64,000 nucleotides of DNA from Platynereis dumerilii (GCA_026936325.1 JAPTHN010000003.1:50894511-50958510); one strand, 5' to 3'. Shown: positions 43,858 through 56,763, counted from the first letter of the stretch. Notes: generated from the letters alone by a model not told the origin. Numbers and translations: made by a program.

Positions 43858-45867
43858 ATGTGGTGTCTTACTAACTTAGATGTCTTACACTGTTCTAACT
43901 TTCAAGTCAAAACTTGTGCAAAAAAATAACAATTTCATTGTTTGTTTAGGCTTATACTTTTTCTTCAACTGACACTTCCCTGTAACCTATTTGACCTATT
44001 TTGATGTCGGGGGGGGGACATCAACTGATGTCCTAGATGTTGTTCTGACGTCTGACCAGTTACATCAGAAATCCACCAGGTTCCCATCTGTTCCAAAAGA
44101 ATAAGAGTAAAAATCAACAAGCAAAGAGTGCTATTAATAGCCCCAAAAGGAGATGTAACTTAATTTGTGGACTAAAATTTGTGAATTTAGGAAAATTTTT
44201 CAGATCAAAGGACCTTTTACTTGCTCGAAAACATGATGTTGATTTGACTGTCACATTTAGTTGGGAACTTGGGATGGTACTCAAAATCAATTTTGTGCTC
44301 TAATGTGAACATTATCAATGACTTGTTTGGGGAGACAAGTCTAAATGCAGACAGCAAATTGTCACAGCTCAATGATTTTTGGCACAAAGACATGAGTTGA
44401 TCTAAGGATCAATACCACATAATTTGTTTTGTCTAAAAAATGTCTTTGCATAAATATAAGCCAAAATCAAGTATTGCGTTTCTTTTGCTGGTGAGTGTAT
44501 TTCTAAAATTTCTGCACTATGGCTGTCCATCTCAATGAATCTTACGCTACTGCTGATCTTGGATCAGGGTGTTAATGTGTAAAATTAATTCTGTTAGGTC
44601 CCTGATTTTTATGTGGTAAAAGTATCAGGATGAGGACTCATCTTACTTAGATAGAAAATATATGTGATATGTTGCTAAGCAAAAGCTACTGCTGAGATAC
44701 ATTTTCCATGACATGTACATTCATCATTTAACGACAAGTTTGGTAATTAGGTACTGCATTTTGGAGAATGTTTTTAATTTAACAACTAAATGAGCTATCA
44801 ATAGAATGCATCATAACATCAGAAATTATTCTACAAGAGGTGTCCAACTTATTTTGACAAAAATGTGGTGTCTTACTAACTTAGATGTCTTACACTGTTC
44901 TAACTTTCAAGTCAAAACTTGTGCAAAAAAATAACAATTTCATTGTTTGTTTAGGCTTATACTTTTTCTTCAACTGACACTTCCCTGTAACCTATTTGAC
45001 CTATTTTGATGTCGGGGGGGGGACATCAACTGATGTCCTAGATGTTGTTCTGACGTCTGACCAGTTACATCAGAAATCCACCAGGTTCCCATCTGTTCCA
45101 AAAGAATAAGAGTAAAAATCAACAAGCAAAGAGTGCTATTAATAGCCCCAAAAGGAGATGTAACTTAATTTGTGGACTAAAATTTGTGAATTTAGGAAAA
45201 TTTTTCAGATCAAAGGACCTTTTACTTGCTCGAAAACATGATGTTGATTTGACTGTCACATTTAGTTGGGAACTTGGGATGGTACTCAAAATCAATTTTG
45301 TGCTCTAATGTGAACATTATCAATGACTTGTTTGGGGAGACAAGTCTAAATGCAGACAGCAAATTGTCACAGCTCAATGATTTTTGGCACAAAGACATGA
45401 GTTGATCTAAGGATCAATACCACATAATTTGTTTTGTCTAAAAAATGTCGTTGCATAAATATAAGCCAAAATCAAGTATTGCGTTTCTTTTGCTGGTGAG
45501 TGTATTTCTAAAATTTCTGCACTATGGCTGTCCATCTCAATGAATCTTACGCTACTGCTGATCTTGGATCAGGGTGTTAATGTGTAAAATTAATTCTGTT
45601 AGGTCCCTGATTTTTATGTGGTAAAAGTATCAGGGTGAGGACTCATCTTACTTAGATAGAAAATATATGTGATATGTTGCTAAGCAAAAGCTACTGCTGA
45701 GATACATTTTCCATGACATGTACATTCATCATTTAACGACAAGTTTGGTAATTAGGTACTGCATTTTGGAGAATGTTTTTAATTTAACAACTAAATGAGC
45801 TATCAATAGAATGCATCATAACATCAGAAATTATTCTACAAGAGGTGTCCAACTTATTTTGACAAAA
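43858..45867. repeat. 1,005-bp tandem duplication in spacer C
   Basis: Unit 1 is 43858-44862 and unit 2 is 44863-45867, nearly identical. The junction reads GACAAAAATGTGG; the two original edges read CCCAAAAATGTGG and GACAAAAAGTT, so they share about six bases (CAAAAA). Unit 1 ends in 29 bp of the transposon's left terminus. Confidence 0.88.
44834..44862. mobile_element. Solo left terminus of the TIR transposon
   Basis: CAAGAGGTGTCCAACTTATT and the next few bases after the usual TA, then cut by the duplication junction. It shows the duplication happened after the transposon had landed. Confidence 0.85.
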
Positions 45868-47125
45868 AGTTAATTCGAACAGAGAATTTGACAAAAGTTA
45901 CTTTTTTCCTGGCTGATGACAAAAACTGTTAACTACAGGTCTTGTCAATGTAAGACATAAGTTTGAAATGATTTGGAAGAGTTTGTGCAATTTTATCAAA
46001 CTTTTCCTCAAATAGGCCCTCCCATCAGTTTTGAAAGCAATATTTCGCCCAGTGATAGTAGTAACAAGTGCATCTACAGAATATTTTCAGTAACGCCAAT
46101 TTTGCTAAAACTTCTAGGATTTCATCAGAGGGTCTTTGGTAACGTGTCCACAAATTTACAGGAATTACGCTTCGTTATTATTAGATATTTAGCGTGATTT
46201 AGGTACTATGGTCCCAAATAATCTTCTAATTGAATACTATCACTTTTTCTCTCTGTGGAAAGAAATCAGGAATGCTCTTTCTGTGGTAGATTTTAAAACT
46301 GAGCTAACCAGGTATTGGGCTATCCTATTGCAATTTCTGGACGTGGAAGTGCGACTTTTGCTGTTTTAAATCACAAAACAATCAAAGCATGAATTTCGTA
46401 CAGAGATTGCTTAACATTTCAAGCTTCTAACTTTTAAGTGCTCTGTACATTTATTCGTTGCTAAAAATCACTCATTGATTGATATAGTCTGGTGGATGAA
46501 GCTAAGTTTTATTCAGTGCAAGCATTGTTTTGGTCCTGCGTTTAAAAATTACAGCTGGAGCATACATCTAATGTTCCTTGTTTTCACACACTTTCTTAAA
46601 AATTGTGTTATATTTAGCTTTATTTTTGTAACTTGCACATTCAGAAGTTATGTATAAAGTTGTATCCACCTACCGTATTGTTACTGGAATGCTATGTCAT
46701 CTTTGTAAGAATTAACAGATCAAATAATTTGGCCAATGATCTCATTTTGTTTATCACCCCGAATTTGGCCATGAACCATGTCCAGGGAAATTTAGTTTTG
46801 ATTCGGTTTATGAGGGTGACATCCACTTGTTACTTTGTACAGTAGTTCACAATGAACATTTAGCTTAAAGAAACACAATAATCAGCTTCCATGACACAAG
46901 ACATCATGCTTGAGGCAGTGAAACCCTTCCTCAAAAGGCGTTTTATCACACCTTTCAAACAACATGCAATTAATTACAATTGTAATACTTCTGAGTTATA
47001 AAAGTGATATAACATGCAAGATGAACAGCATATGGATCAGTCAAAGCAAATTCAGCTCAAAGCAGCAATAATTGTCAATTTGGTGGCTTTTTTATTTTTT
47101 GTCAAAATAAGTTGAACACCTCTTG
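45839..47125. mobile_element. 1,287-bp TIR transposon, copy 2
   Basis: Same length, ends and TA target as copy 1, so it descends from the same insertion copied with its spacer. The right terminus reads ACACCTCTTG, a better inverted match than copy 1 (ACTCCTCTTG). Confidence 0.85.
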
Positions 47126-47446
47126 TATTTAGTATCATTGGTTCATCCATATTTTGCAAGAGCTAATGAGTGATAGGAAGTCTTTAAAGCTCTGAAGGGA
47201 AAAAAGCCCTCCCCCAGGCATTGCAATAACTTTTTGAATTGCGTGATTTCCTCTGTCAGAGCTCCTGCATTCAACTTTCTTTGTGTGTAACATGCACATA
47301 AGTATAAAAGAATATACAACTGAGATCAGATTATGTTGTATATGATGCTGATTTTAAATCATAATTCATGATTTGGAAATGGATATATCAAATGATATGC
47401 AAACACAGAAAGAGTTGTTTTAATAGTTTTATTCAGTCAAAATTTA

Positions 47447-48613
47447 TTAACAAGACTGCTGGAGCAAGAGGTTGGGTGTGTCATTGTTGCCCCTGAGGTC
47501 AATTTCATTTTGAGCTGCACCACTTGTGAGGTAGGACCTTACTTGAGCAGGAGTGGCACTGGGGTTGGCAGACAAATAGTTGGCAGCAGCTCCAGCAACA
47601 TGAGGACAAGCCATGGATGTTCCTGACATTGTAGCTTCTGCTTTATCATTTGAATTTCCAGCAGACAAAATGCCTGAACCTGGGGCTAGGATGTCCACAC
47701 ACGAGCCATAGTTGGAGAACCATGACAAAGTGTCAGAACTGTCAGTGGCTCCGACAGTGATGGCATCTGGAGAACGAGCAGGGCTTCCATTGCATGCATT
47801 ACTCAACTCATTGCCGGCTGCTACAACTACAGAAACCCCAGCTGCAACTGCACTCGCCACTGCACTGTCCGTGGCAGTACTTGCTGGGCCACCAAGTGAC
47901 ATGCTGATCACCTTAGGTCCAGAACCGGAGTCGGCAACGGCAAAGTTCATTCCGTCAATGATGGAAGCTGTGCTGCCAAAACCTTGATCATCCAGGACCT
48001 TGACTGCAACAGACTGGGCTGACTTGGAAACACCATAAGTAGTACCCATAATGGTTCCAGCACAGTGTGTACCATGGCCATCTACGTCATTGTTACCTCC
48101 ACCAATAGTGTTGGTACCAAAGGTTGATCTGCCTCCATAGTCGTTGTGAGAGGTTCTTATGCCAGTGTCCAGGACGTATACTCTGACGCCATTTCCACCT
48201 TGTTGGTCATAGGAGTACTGTGTTGTTGAATCTGACAATCTGCCGAGGCCCCAAAGACCACCGCCAACGCTCTGAACTGCACATTGCTCAATCATCTTCG
48301 TCCTCACATTGGCTTCAACAACTTCAACCTCTGGCAAGGAGTAAGCTTGTCTGACTGCAGCTTCATTTGGCGCTCGGATGTGCAGAGTTGGAGACTTCAA
48401 AGCAGCAAAACTGTTGATAATACTCATACCCCCAACAACTCCACTAAGCTTGGAAACAGTGTTGCTGACATAGTTGGCCGTATCTGCATTGGGAGCTTTC
48501 AAGACGATGATGTATTCACCTTCTACTCTTCCAGCATGGCCACTGAGCTGAATGGCAGGCAAGGCAGATGCAAAGCACAAGAGTGCTGAGATTGTGAGAC
48601 CGGCAAACAACAT
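47447..48613 (-). CDS. Minus-array subtilase 5
   Basis: 388 residues, identical to array member 2 except N324K (NSNDK in place of NSNDN), nine residues before the catalytic Ser333. The same change occurs in member 8, the equivalent position of the next 14.4-kb unit. Confidence 0.92.
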   Translation of the reverse strand: MLFAGLTISALLCFASALPAIQLSGHAGRVEGEYIIVLKAPNADTANYVSNTVSKLSGVVGGMSIINSFAALKSPTLHIRAPNEAAVRQAYSLPEVEVVEANVRTKMIEQCAVQSVGGGLWGLGRLSDSTTQYSYDQQGGNGVRVYVLDTGIRTSHNDYGGRSTFGTNTIGGGNNDVDGHGTHCAGTIMGTTYGVSKSAQSVAVKVLDDQGFGSTASIIDGMNFAVADSGSGPKVISMSLGGPASTATDSAVASAVAAGVSVVVAAGNELSNACNGSPARSPDAITVGATDSSDTLSWFSNYGSCVDILAPGSGILSAGNSNDKAEATMSGTSMACPHVAGAAANYLSANPSATPAQVRSYLTSGAAQNEIDLRGNNDTPNLLLQQSC

Positions 48614-51486
48614 CTTCACTGCTTTCCAACAAGCTTATGTCGATGCATGGCCACAAGTCACTCCTCTTTATATACCCTGCAGTTTCACTTTTTCCATAGA
48701 TTGAAATTAATCATGCAGCTGTTAGGTGAAGATATTTCTCAAGATAATCCAGAAAAACTGACCAAATTTTGAGGTGGAAATGAACTGCTTCCGTTAGTTC
48801 TTTGGGACCAATAATGACGAAAGTAACATATTGTACTGAGAGCAGTTTAATGAGTGTAATTAATGAGAACGCTTCACAAACTTTCTTCAAGCTCTTTTCT
48901 TGCATTATAGTCTTCTGTTTACCATCACTCTTGACTTTGACATGTTCATGTCAGTATACATATTGTAGGAATTGTTTTTGTATAGGAGCTGGTGTTGATT
49001 TTTTTAAAAGGTTTCTTGAATGAAAAGCACACTATATATTGTGTCTTTCTAGTCATGATTAACTTAGCCCCAAAAGTGCCTTGGTCACAAATATGTAGTT
49101 TGATGCGCAAGGGGAATCAGTTTGTTCTCTTATCAAACTTTGAAGCTGGTTTTTGCAGCCATAAAAATTGGATTGTTGCAGTATTGTATCTACGGTCATT
49201 GGCAAATTGACACCCTGTATTTTGTGAAGGTTGTAGATAATGGTAGACAATTTATGTAGCAAAAAAGGGAAGTTTGAATGTCTGAGATGTGTTTTACATT
49301 TCCAAATATTGGATAAGTGCATGATTGAGACGTTGACGCTCAAGACATTCAGTCTTTTCAAAATTTTTGGACATTGGTGTCTGATTGGAGGATGAGCTGG
49401 GTGTGAACAGCTTGTTATAGGATTAAATGTTTTAAACTTGATAGTTCAGCTTACTGACTTCAGGTAATGGAATAGGGCCTTGCTGGACCATTTCCATGTA
49501 GGCATATTAGCCTCAGTCGGAGGCGGTTCAAAAATGCATGATAGTGCCTTAAAAAAAATTTTTTTTTAATTCTAAATAGTGTCTGTATAATATGTGACAA
49601 AATTTGTTTGATTATAAATGTGATGTTTAAAAGCCCAGAGAAATGCATGCAAAATTGTTTTTGAGAATACATATAGTTCACAAAGTAAGATAAAGCATGC
49701 ATATGCCAAGAAGGTGGCTAGCTACATTTAAATACTGACTGTGATATTCTATTATATTTTTTATCCAAAGTCAAGTCTCTGAAACATAATACTGCAAAAT
49801 ATTTAAAATGTCATCATCGCCAAGTTATCATATTTAATATGGGAACTTGTTGTATCCTGGTGTGTTTATGATTAGCACAAAAGGCAACTTAAGGCATATA
49901 TATCAATGGGGTCATTCTGTGTCAAATGGACCAATGGTCCCATGGGTGGATCTTCAAAAAAATGTCATAAGTTTTACTTTAGTGGGTCTAATTTGTTTAT
50001 GATTAGCACAAAAGGCAACTTAAGGCATATATCAATGACAGTGCATCACAAATAAGGTGGTTTTCACTGGAAATATCTCTCTTGTATTTTTTCTGTGTTT
50101 TAGCCCGAGGAAACTTAAATTGAAATTGTCCTACTAATCCAAATATCATAATAATAGACGGCCGACTGGGCAAAAGGCGTGCTATGAACCCGAAAATGTG
50201 GTGTCTTACTAACTAAGATGTCTTACACTGTTCTAACTTTCAAGTCAAAACTTGTGCAAAAAAATAACAATTTCATTGTTTGTTTAGGCTTATACTTTTT
50301 CTTCAACTGACACTTCCCTGTAACCTATTTGACCTATTTTGATGTCGGGGGGGGGACATCAACTGATGTCCTAGATGTTGTTCTGACGTCTGACCAGTTA
50401 CATCAGAAATCCACCAGGTTCCCATCTGTTCCAAAAGAATAAGAGTAAAAATCAACAAGCAAAGAGTGATATTAATAGCCCCAAAAGGAGATGTAACTTA
50501 ATTTGTGGACTAAAATTTGTGAATTTAGGAACATTTTTCAGATCAAAGGACCTTTTACTTGCTCAAAACATGATGTTGATTTGACTGTCACATTTAGTTG
50601 GGAACTTGGGATGGTACTCAAAATCAATTTTGTGCTCTAATGTGAACATTATCAATGACTTGTTTGGGGAGACAAGTCTAAATGCAGACAGAAAATTGTC
50701 ACAGCTGAATGATTTTTGGCACAAAGACATGAGTTGATCTAAGGATCAATACCACATAATTTGTTTTGTCTAAAAAATGTCTTTGCATAAATATAAGCCA
50801 AAATCAAGTGTTGCGTTTCTTTTGCTGGTGAGTGTATTACCTAAATTTCTGCACTATGGCTGTCCATCTCAATGAATCTTACGCTACTGCTGATCTTGGA
50901 TCAGGGTGTTAATGTGTGAAATTAATTCTGTTAGGTCCCTGATTTTTATGTGGTAAAAGTATCAGGGTGAGGACTCATCTTACTTAGATAGAAAATATAT
51001 GTGATATGTTGCTAAGCAAAAGCTACTGCTGAGATACATTTTCCATGACATGTACATTTATCATTTAACGACAAGTGTGGTAATTAGGTACTGCATTTTG
51101 GAGAATGTTTTTAATTTAACAACTAAATGAGCTATCAATAGAATGCATCATAACATCAGAAATTATTCTATTTAGTATCATTGGTTCATCCATATTTTGC
51201 AAGAGCTAATGAGTGATAGGAAGTCTTTAAAGCTCTGAAGGGAAAAAAGCCCTCCCCCAGGCATTGCAATAACTTTTTGAATCGTGTGATTTCCTCTGTC
51301 AGAGCTCCTGCATTCAACTTTCTTTGTGTGTAACATGCACATAAGTATAAAAGAATATACAACTGAGATCAGATTATGTTGTATATGATGCTGATTTTAA
51401 ATCATAATTCATGATTTGGAAATGGATATATCAAAGGATATGCAAACACAGAAAGAGTTGTTTTAATAGTTTTATTCAGTCAAAAT
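48614..51486. other. Spacer A', between array genes 5 and 6
   Basis: Counterpart of spacer A, offset 14.4 kb, empty transposon site. One visible difference is GGAGGCGGTTC near 49519 for GGAGGCCTTTC in A. Confidence 0.7.
48667..48674 (-). promoter_or_regulatory. TATA box of array subtilase 5
   Basis: TATATAAA on the minus strand, 54 bp before the ATG. Confidence 0.65.
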
Positions 51487-52656
51487 TTATTGACAAGACT
51501 GCTGGAGCAAGAGGTTGGGTGTGTCATTGTTGCCCCTGAGGTCAATTTCATTTTGAGCTGCACCACTTGTGAGGTAGGACCTTACTTGAGCAGGAGTGGC
51601 ACTGGGGTTGGCAGACAAATAGTTGGCAGCAGCTCCAGCAACATGAGGACAAGCCATGGATGTTCCTGACATTGTAGCTTCTGCATTATCATTTGAATTT
51701 CCAGCAGACAAAATGCCTGAACCTGGGGCTAGGATGTCCACACACGAGCCATAGTTGGAGAACCATGACAAAGTGTCAGAACTGTCAGTGGCTCCGACAG
51801 TGATGGCATCTGGAGAACGAGCAGGGCTTCCATTGCATGCATTACTCAACTCATTGCCGGCTGCTACAACTACAGAAACCCCAGCTGCAACTGCACTCGC
51901 CACTGCACTGTCCGTGGCAGTACTTGCTGGGCCACCAAGTGACATGCTGATCACCTTAGGTCCAGAACCGGAGTCGGCAACGGCAAAGTTCATTCCGTCA
52001 ATGATGGAAGCTGTGCTGCCAAAACCTTGATCATCCAGGACCTTGACTGCAACAGACTGGGCTGACTTGGAAACACCATAAGTAGTACCCATAATGGTTC
52101 CAGCACAGTGTGTACCATGGCCATCTACGTCATTGTTACCTCCACCAATAGTGTTGGTACCAAAGGTTGATCTGCCTCCATAGTCGTTGTGAGAGGTTCT
52201 TATGCCAGTGTCCAGGACGTATACTCTGACGCCATTTCCACCTTGTTGGTCATAGGAGTACTGTGTTGTTGAATCTGACAATCTGCCGAGGCCCCAAAGA
52301 CCACCGCCAACGCTCTGAACTGCACATTGCTCAATCATCTTCGTCCTCACATTGGCTTCAACAACTTCAACCTCTGGCAAGGAGTAAGCTTGTCTGACTG
52401 CAGCTTCATTTGGCGCTCGGATGTGCAGAGTTGGAGACTTCAAAGCAGCAAAACTGTTGATAATACTCATACCCCCAACAACTCCACTAAGCTTGGAAAC
52501 AGTGTTGCTGACATAGTTGGCCGTATCTGCATTGGGAGCTTTCAAGACGATGATGTATTCACCTTCTACTCTTCCAGCATGGCCACTGAGCTGAATGGCA
52601 GGCAAGGCAGATGCAAAGCACAAGAGTGCTGAGATTGTGAGACCGGCAAACAACAT
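51487..52656 (-). CDS. Minus-array subtilase 6
   Basis: 389 residues, protein identical to member 3, including the extra C-terminal Gln from the CAA replacing the stop. This shared private change ties it to member 3 as its copy in the duplicated unit. Confidence 0.92.
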   Translation of the reverse strand: MLFAGLTISALLCFASALPAIQLSGHAGRVEGEYIIVLKAPNADTANYVSNTVSKLSGVVGGMSIINSFAALKSPTLHIRAPNEAAVRQAYSLPEVEVVEANVRTKMIEQCAVQSVGGGLWGLGRLSDSTTQYSYDQQGGNGVRVYVLDTGIRTSHNDYGGRSTFGTNTIGGGNNDVDGHGTHCAGTIMGTTYGVSKSAQSVAVKVLDDQGFGSTASIIDGMNFAVADSGSGPKVISMSLGGPASTATDSAVASAVAAGVSVVVAAGNELSNACNGSPARSPDAITVGATDSSDTLSWFSNYGSCVDILAPGSGILSAGNSNDNAEATMSGTSMACPHVAGAAANYLSANPSATPAQVRSYLTSGAAQNEIDLRGNNDTPNLLLQQSCQ

Positions 52657-55535
52657 CTTCACTGCTTTCCAACAAGCTTATGTCGATGCATGGCCACAAG
52701 TCACTCCTCTTTATATACCCTGCAGTTTCACTTTTTCCATAGATTGAAATTAATCATGCAGCTGTGAGGTGAAGATATTTCTCAAGATAATCCAGAAAAA
52801 CTGACCAAATTTTGAGGTGGAAATGAACTGCTTCCGTTAGTTCTTTGGGACCAATAATGACGAAAGTAACATATTGTACTGAGAGCAGTTTAATGAGTGT
52901 AATTAATGAGAACGCTTCACAAACTTTCTTCAAGCTCTTTTCTTGCATTATAGTCTTCTGTTTACCATCACTCTTGACTTTGACATGTTCATGTCAGTAT
53001 ACATATTGTAGGAATTGTTTTTGTATAGGAGCTGGTGTTGATTTTTTTAAAAGGTTTCTTGAATGAAAAGCACACTATATATTGTGTCTTTCTAGTCATG
53101 ATTAACTTAGCCCCAAAAGTGCCTTGGTCACAAATATGTAGTTTGATGCGCAAGGGGAATCAGTTTGTTCTCTTATCAAACTTTGAAGCTGGTTTTTGCA
53201 GCCATAAAAATTGGATTGTTGCAGTATTGTATCTACGGTCATTGGCAAATTGACACCCTGTATTGTGTGAAGGTTGTAGATAATGGTAGACAATTTATGT
53301 AGCAAAAAAGGGTAGTTTGAATGTCTGAGATGTGTTTTACATTTTCAAATATTGGATAAGTGCATGATTGAGACGTTGACGCTCAAGACATTCAGTCTTT
53401 TCAAAATTTTTGGACATTGGTGTCTGATTGGAGGATGAGCTGGGTGTGAACAGCTTGTTATAGGATTAAATGTTTTAAACTTGATAGTTCAGCTTACTGA
53501 CTTCAGGTAATGGAATAGGGCCTTGCTGGACCATTTCCATGTAGGCATATTAGCCTCAGTCGGAGGCGGTTCAAAAATGCATGATAGTGCCTTAAAAAAA
53601 TTTTTTTTTTAATTCTAAATAGTGTCTGTATAATATGTGACAAAATTTGTTTGATTATAAATGTGATGTTTAAAAGCCCAGAGAAATGCATGCAAAATTG
53701 TTTTTGAGAATACATATAGTTCACAAAGTAAGATAAAGCATGCATATGCCAAGAAGGTGGCTAGCTACATTTAAATACTGACTGTGATATTCTATTATAT
53801 TTTTTATCCAAAGTCAAGTCTCTGAAACATAATACTGCAAAATATTTAAAATGTCATCATCGCCAAGTTATCATATTTAATATGGGAACTTGTTGTATCC
53901 TGGTGTGTTTATGATTAGCACAAAAGGCAACTTAAGGCATATATATCAATGGGGTCATTCTGTGTCAAATGGACCAATGGTCCCATGGGTGGATCTTCAA
54001 AAAAATGTCATAAGTTTTACTTTAGTGGGTCTAATTTGTTTATGATTAGCACAAAAGGCAACTTAAGGCATATATCAATGACAGTGCATCACAAATAAGG
54101 TGGTTTTCACTGGAAATATCTCTCTTGTATTTTTTCTGTGTTTTAGCCCGAGGAAACTTAAATTGAAATTGTCCTACTAATCCAAATATCATAATAATAG
54201 ACGGCCGACTGGGCAAAAGGCGTGCTATGAACCCGAAAATGTGGTGTCTTACTAACTAAGATGTCTTACACTGTTCTAACTTTCAAGTCAAAACTTGTGC
54301 AAAAAAATAACAATTTCATTGTTTGTTTAGGCTTATACTTTTTCTTCAACTGACACTTCCCTGTAACCTATTTGACCTATTTTGATGTCGGGGGGGGGAC
54401 ATCAACTGATGTCCTAGATGTTGTTCTGACGTCTGACCAGTTACATCAGAAATCCACCAGGTTCCCATCTGTTCCAAAAGAATAAGAGTAAAAATCAACA
54501 AGCAAAGAGTGATATTAATAGCCCCAAAAGGAGATGTAACTTAATTTGTGGACTAAAATTTGTGAATTTAGGAACATTTTTCAGATCAAAGGACCTTTTA
54601 CTTGCTCAAAACATGATGTTGATTTGACTGTCACATTTAGTTGGGAACTTGGGATGGTACTCAAAATCAATTTTGTGCTCTAATGTGAACATTATCAATG
54701 ACTTGTTTGGGGAGACAAGTCTAAATGCAGACAGAAAATTGTCACAGCTGAATGATTTTTGGCACAAAGACATGAGTTGATCTAAGGATCAATACCACAT
54801 AATTTGTTTTGTCTAAAAAATGTCTTTGCATAAATATAAGCCAAAATCAAGTGTTGCGTTTCTTTTGCTGGTGAGTGTATTACCTAAATTTCTGCACTAT
54901 GGCTGTCCATCTCAATGAATCTTACGCTACTGCTGATCTTGGATCAGGGTGTTAATGTGTGAAATTAATTCTGTTAGGTCCCTGATTTTTATGTGGTAAA
55001 AGTATCAGGGTGAGGACTCATCTTACTTAGATAGAAAATATATGTGATATGTTGCTAAGCAAAAGCTACTGCTGAGATACATTTTCCATGACATGTACAT
55101 TTATCATTTAACGACAAGTGTGGTAATTAGGTACTGCATTTTGGAGAATGTTTTTAATTTAACAACTAAATGAGCTATCAATAGAATGCATCATAACATC
55201 AGAAATTATTCTATTTAGTATCATTGGTTCATCCATATTTTGCAAGAGCTAATGAGTGATAGGAAGTCTTTAAAGCTTTGAAGGGAAAAAAGCCCTCCCC
55301 CAGGCATTGCAATAACTTTTTGAATCGTGTGATTTCCTCTGTCAGAGCTCCTGCATTCAACTTTCTTTGTGTGTAACATGCACATTATAAGTATAAAAGA
55401 ATATACAACTGAGATCAGATTATGTTGTATATGATGCTGATTTTAAATCATAATTCATGATTTGGAAATGGATATATCAAAGGATATGCAAACACAGAAA
55501 GAGTTGTTTTAATAGTTTTATTCAGTCAAAATTTA
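52657..55535. other. Spacer B', between array genes 6 and 7
   Basis: Counterpart of spacer B with the same private changes (GTGTGAAGG near 53267) and an empty transposon site. The GGAGGCGGTTC variant near 53562 matches A' rather than B, a sign of exchange between neighbouring spacers. Confidence 0.7.
52710..52717 (-). promoter_or_regulatory. TATA box of array subtilase 6
   Basis: TATATAAA on the minus strand, 54 bp before the ATG. Confidence 0.65.
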
Positions 55536-56702
55536 TTAACAAGACTGCTGGAGCAAGAGGTTGGGTGTGTCGTTGTTGCCCCTGAGGTCAATTTCATTTT
55601 GAGCTGCACCACTTGTGAGGTAGGACCTTACTTGAGCAGGAGTGGCACTGGGGTTGGCAGACAAATAGTTGGCAGCAGCTCCAGCAACATGAGGACAAGC
55701 CATGGATGTTCCTGACATTGTAGCTTCTGCATTATCATTTGAATTTCCAGCAGACAAAATGCCTGAACCTGGGGCTAGGATGTCCACACACGAGCCATAG
55801 TTGGAGAACCATGACAAAGTGTCAGAACTGTCAGTGGCTCCGACAGTGATGGCATCTGGAGAACGAGCAGGGCTTCCATTGCATGCATTACTCAACTCAT
55901 TGCCGGCTGCTACAACTACAGAAACCCCAGCTGCAACTGCACTCGCCACTGCACTGTCCGTGGCAGTACTTGCTGGGCCACCAAGTGACATGCTGATCAC
56001 CTTAGGTCCAGAACCGGAGTCGGCAACGGCAAAGTTCATTCCGTCAATGATGGAAGCTGTGCTGCCAAAACCTTGATCATCCAGGACCTTGACTGCAACA
56101 GACTGGGCTGACTTGGAAACACCATAAGTAGTACCCATAATGGTTCCAGCACAGTGTGTACCATGGCCATCTACGTCATTGTTACCTCCACCAATAGTGT
56201 TGGTACCAAAGGTTGATCTGCCTCCATAGTCGTTGTGAGAGGTTCTTATGCCAGTGTCCAGGACGTATACTCTGACGCCATTTCCACCTTGTTGGTCATA
56301 GGAGTACTGTGTTGTTGAATCTGACAATCTGCCGAGGCCCCAAAGACCACCGCCAACGCTCTGAACTGCACATTGCTCAATCATCTTCGTCCTCACATTG
56401 GCTTCAACAACTTCAACCTCTGGCAAGGAGTAAGCTTGTCTGACTGCAGCTTCATTTGGCGCTCGGATGTGCAGAGTTGGAGACTTCAAAGCAGCAAAAC
56501 TGTTGATAATACTCATACCCCCAACAACTCCACTAAGCTTGGAAACAGTGTTGCTGACATAGTTGGCCGTATCTGCATTGGGAGCTTTCAAGACGATGAT
56601 GTATTCACCTTCTACTCTTCCAGCATGGCCACTGAGCTGAATGGCAGGCAAGGCAGATGCAAAGCACAAGAGTGCTGAGATTGTGAGACCGGCAAACAAC
56701 AT
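55536..56702 (-). CDS. Minus-array subtilase 7
   Basis: 388 residues, protein identical to members 2 and 4. It shares with member 4 the synonymous change near its C-terminal NNDTP codons. Confidence 0.92.
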   Translation of the reverse strand: MLFAGLTISALLCFASALPAIQLSGHAGRVEGEYIIVLKAPNADTANYVSNTVSKLSGVVGGMSIINSFAALKSPTLHIRAPNEAAVRQAYSLPEVEVVEANVRTKMIEQCAVQSVGGGLWGLGRLSDSTTQYSYDQQGGNGVRVYVLDTGIRTSHNDYGGRSTFGTNTIGGGNNDVDGHGTHCAGTIMGTTYGVSKSAQSVAVKVLDDQGFGSTASIIDGMNFAVADSGSGPKVISMSLGGPASTATDSAVASAVAAGVSVVVAAGNELSNACNGSPARSPDAITVGATDSSDTLSWFSNYGSCVDILAPGSGILSAGNSNDNAEATMSGTSMACPHVAGAAANYLSANPSATPAQVRSYLTSGAAQNEIDLRGNNDTPNLLLQQSC

Positions 56703-56755
56703 CTTCACTGCTTTCCAACAAGCTTATGTCGATGCATGGCCACAAGTCACTCCTC

Positions 56756-56763
56756 TTTATATA
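56756..56763 (-). promoter_or_regulatory. TATA box of array subtilase 7
   Basis: TATATAAA on the minus strand, 54 bp before the ATG. Confidence 0.65.

Larger units (their letters stand above)
42303..47446. other. Spacer C (long), between array genes 4 and 5
   Basis: 5.14 kb without a gene. Contains a 1,005-bp tandem duplication (43858-45867) and the TIR transposon (45839-47125). By point differences it belongs to the same lineage as spacer S1 (for example AAGTTTGGTAATT where A and B have AAGTGTGGTAATT). Confidence 0.7.
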
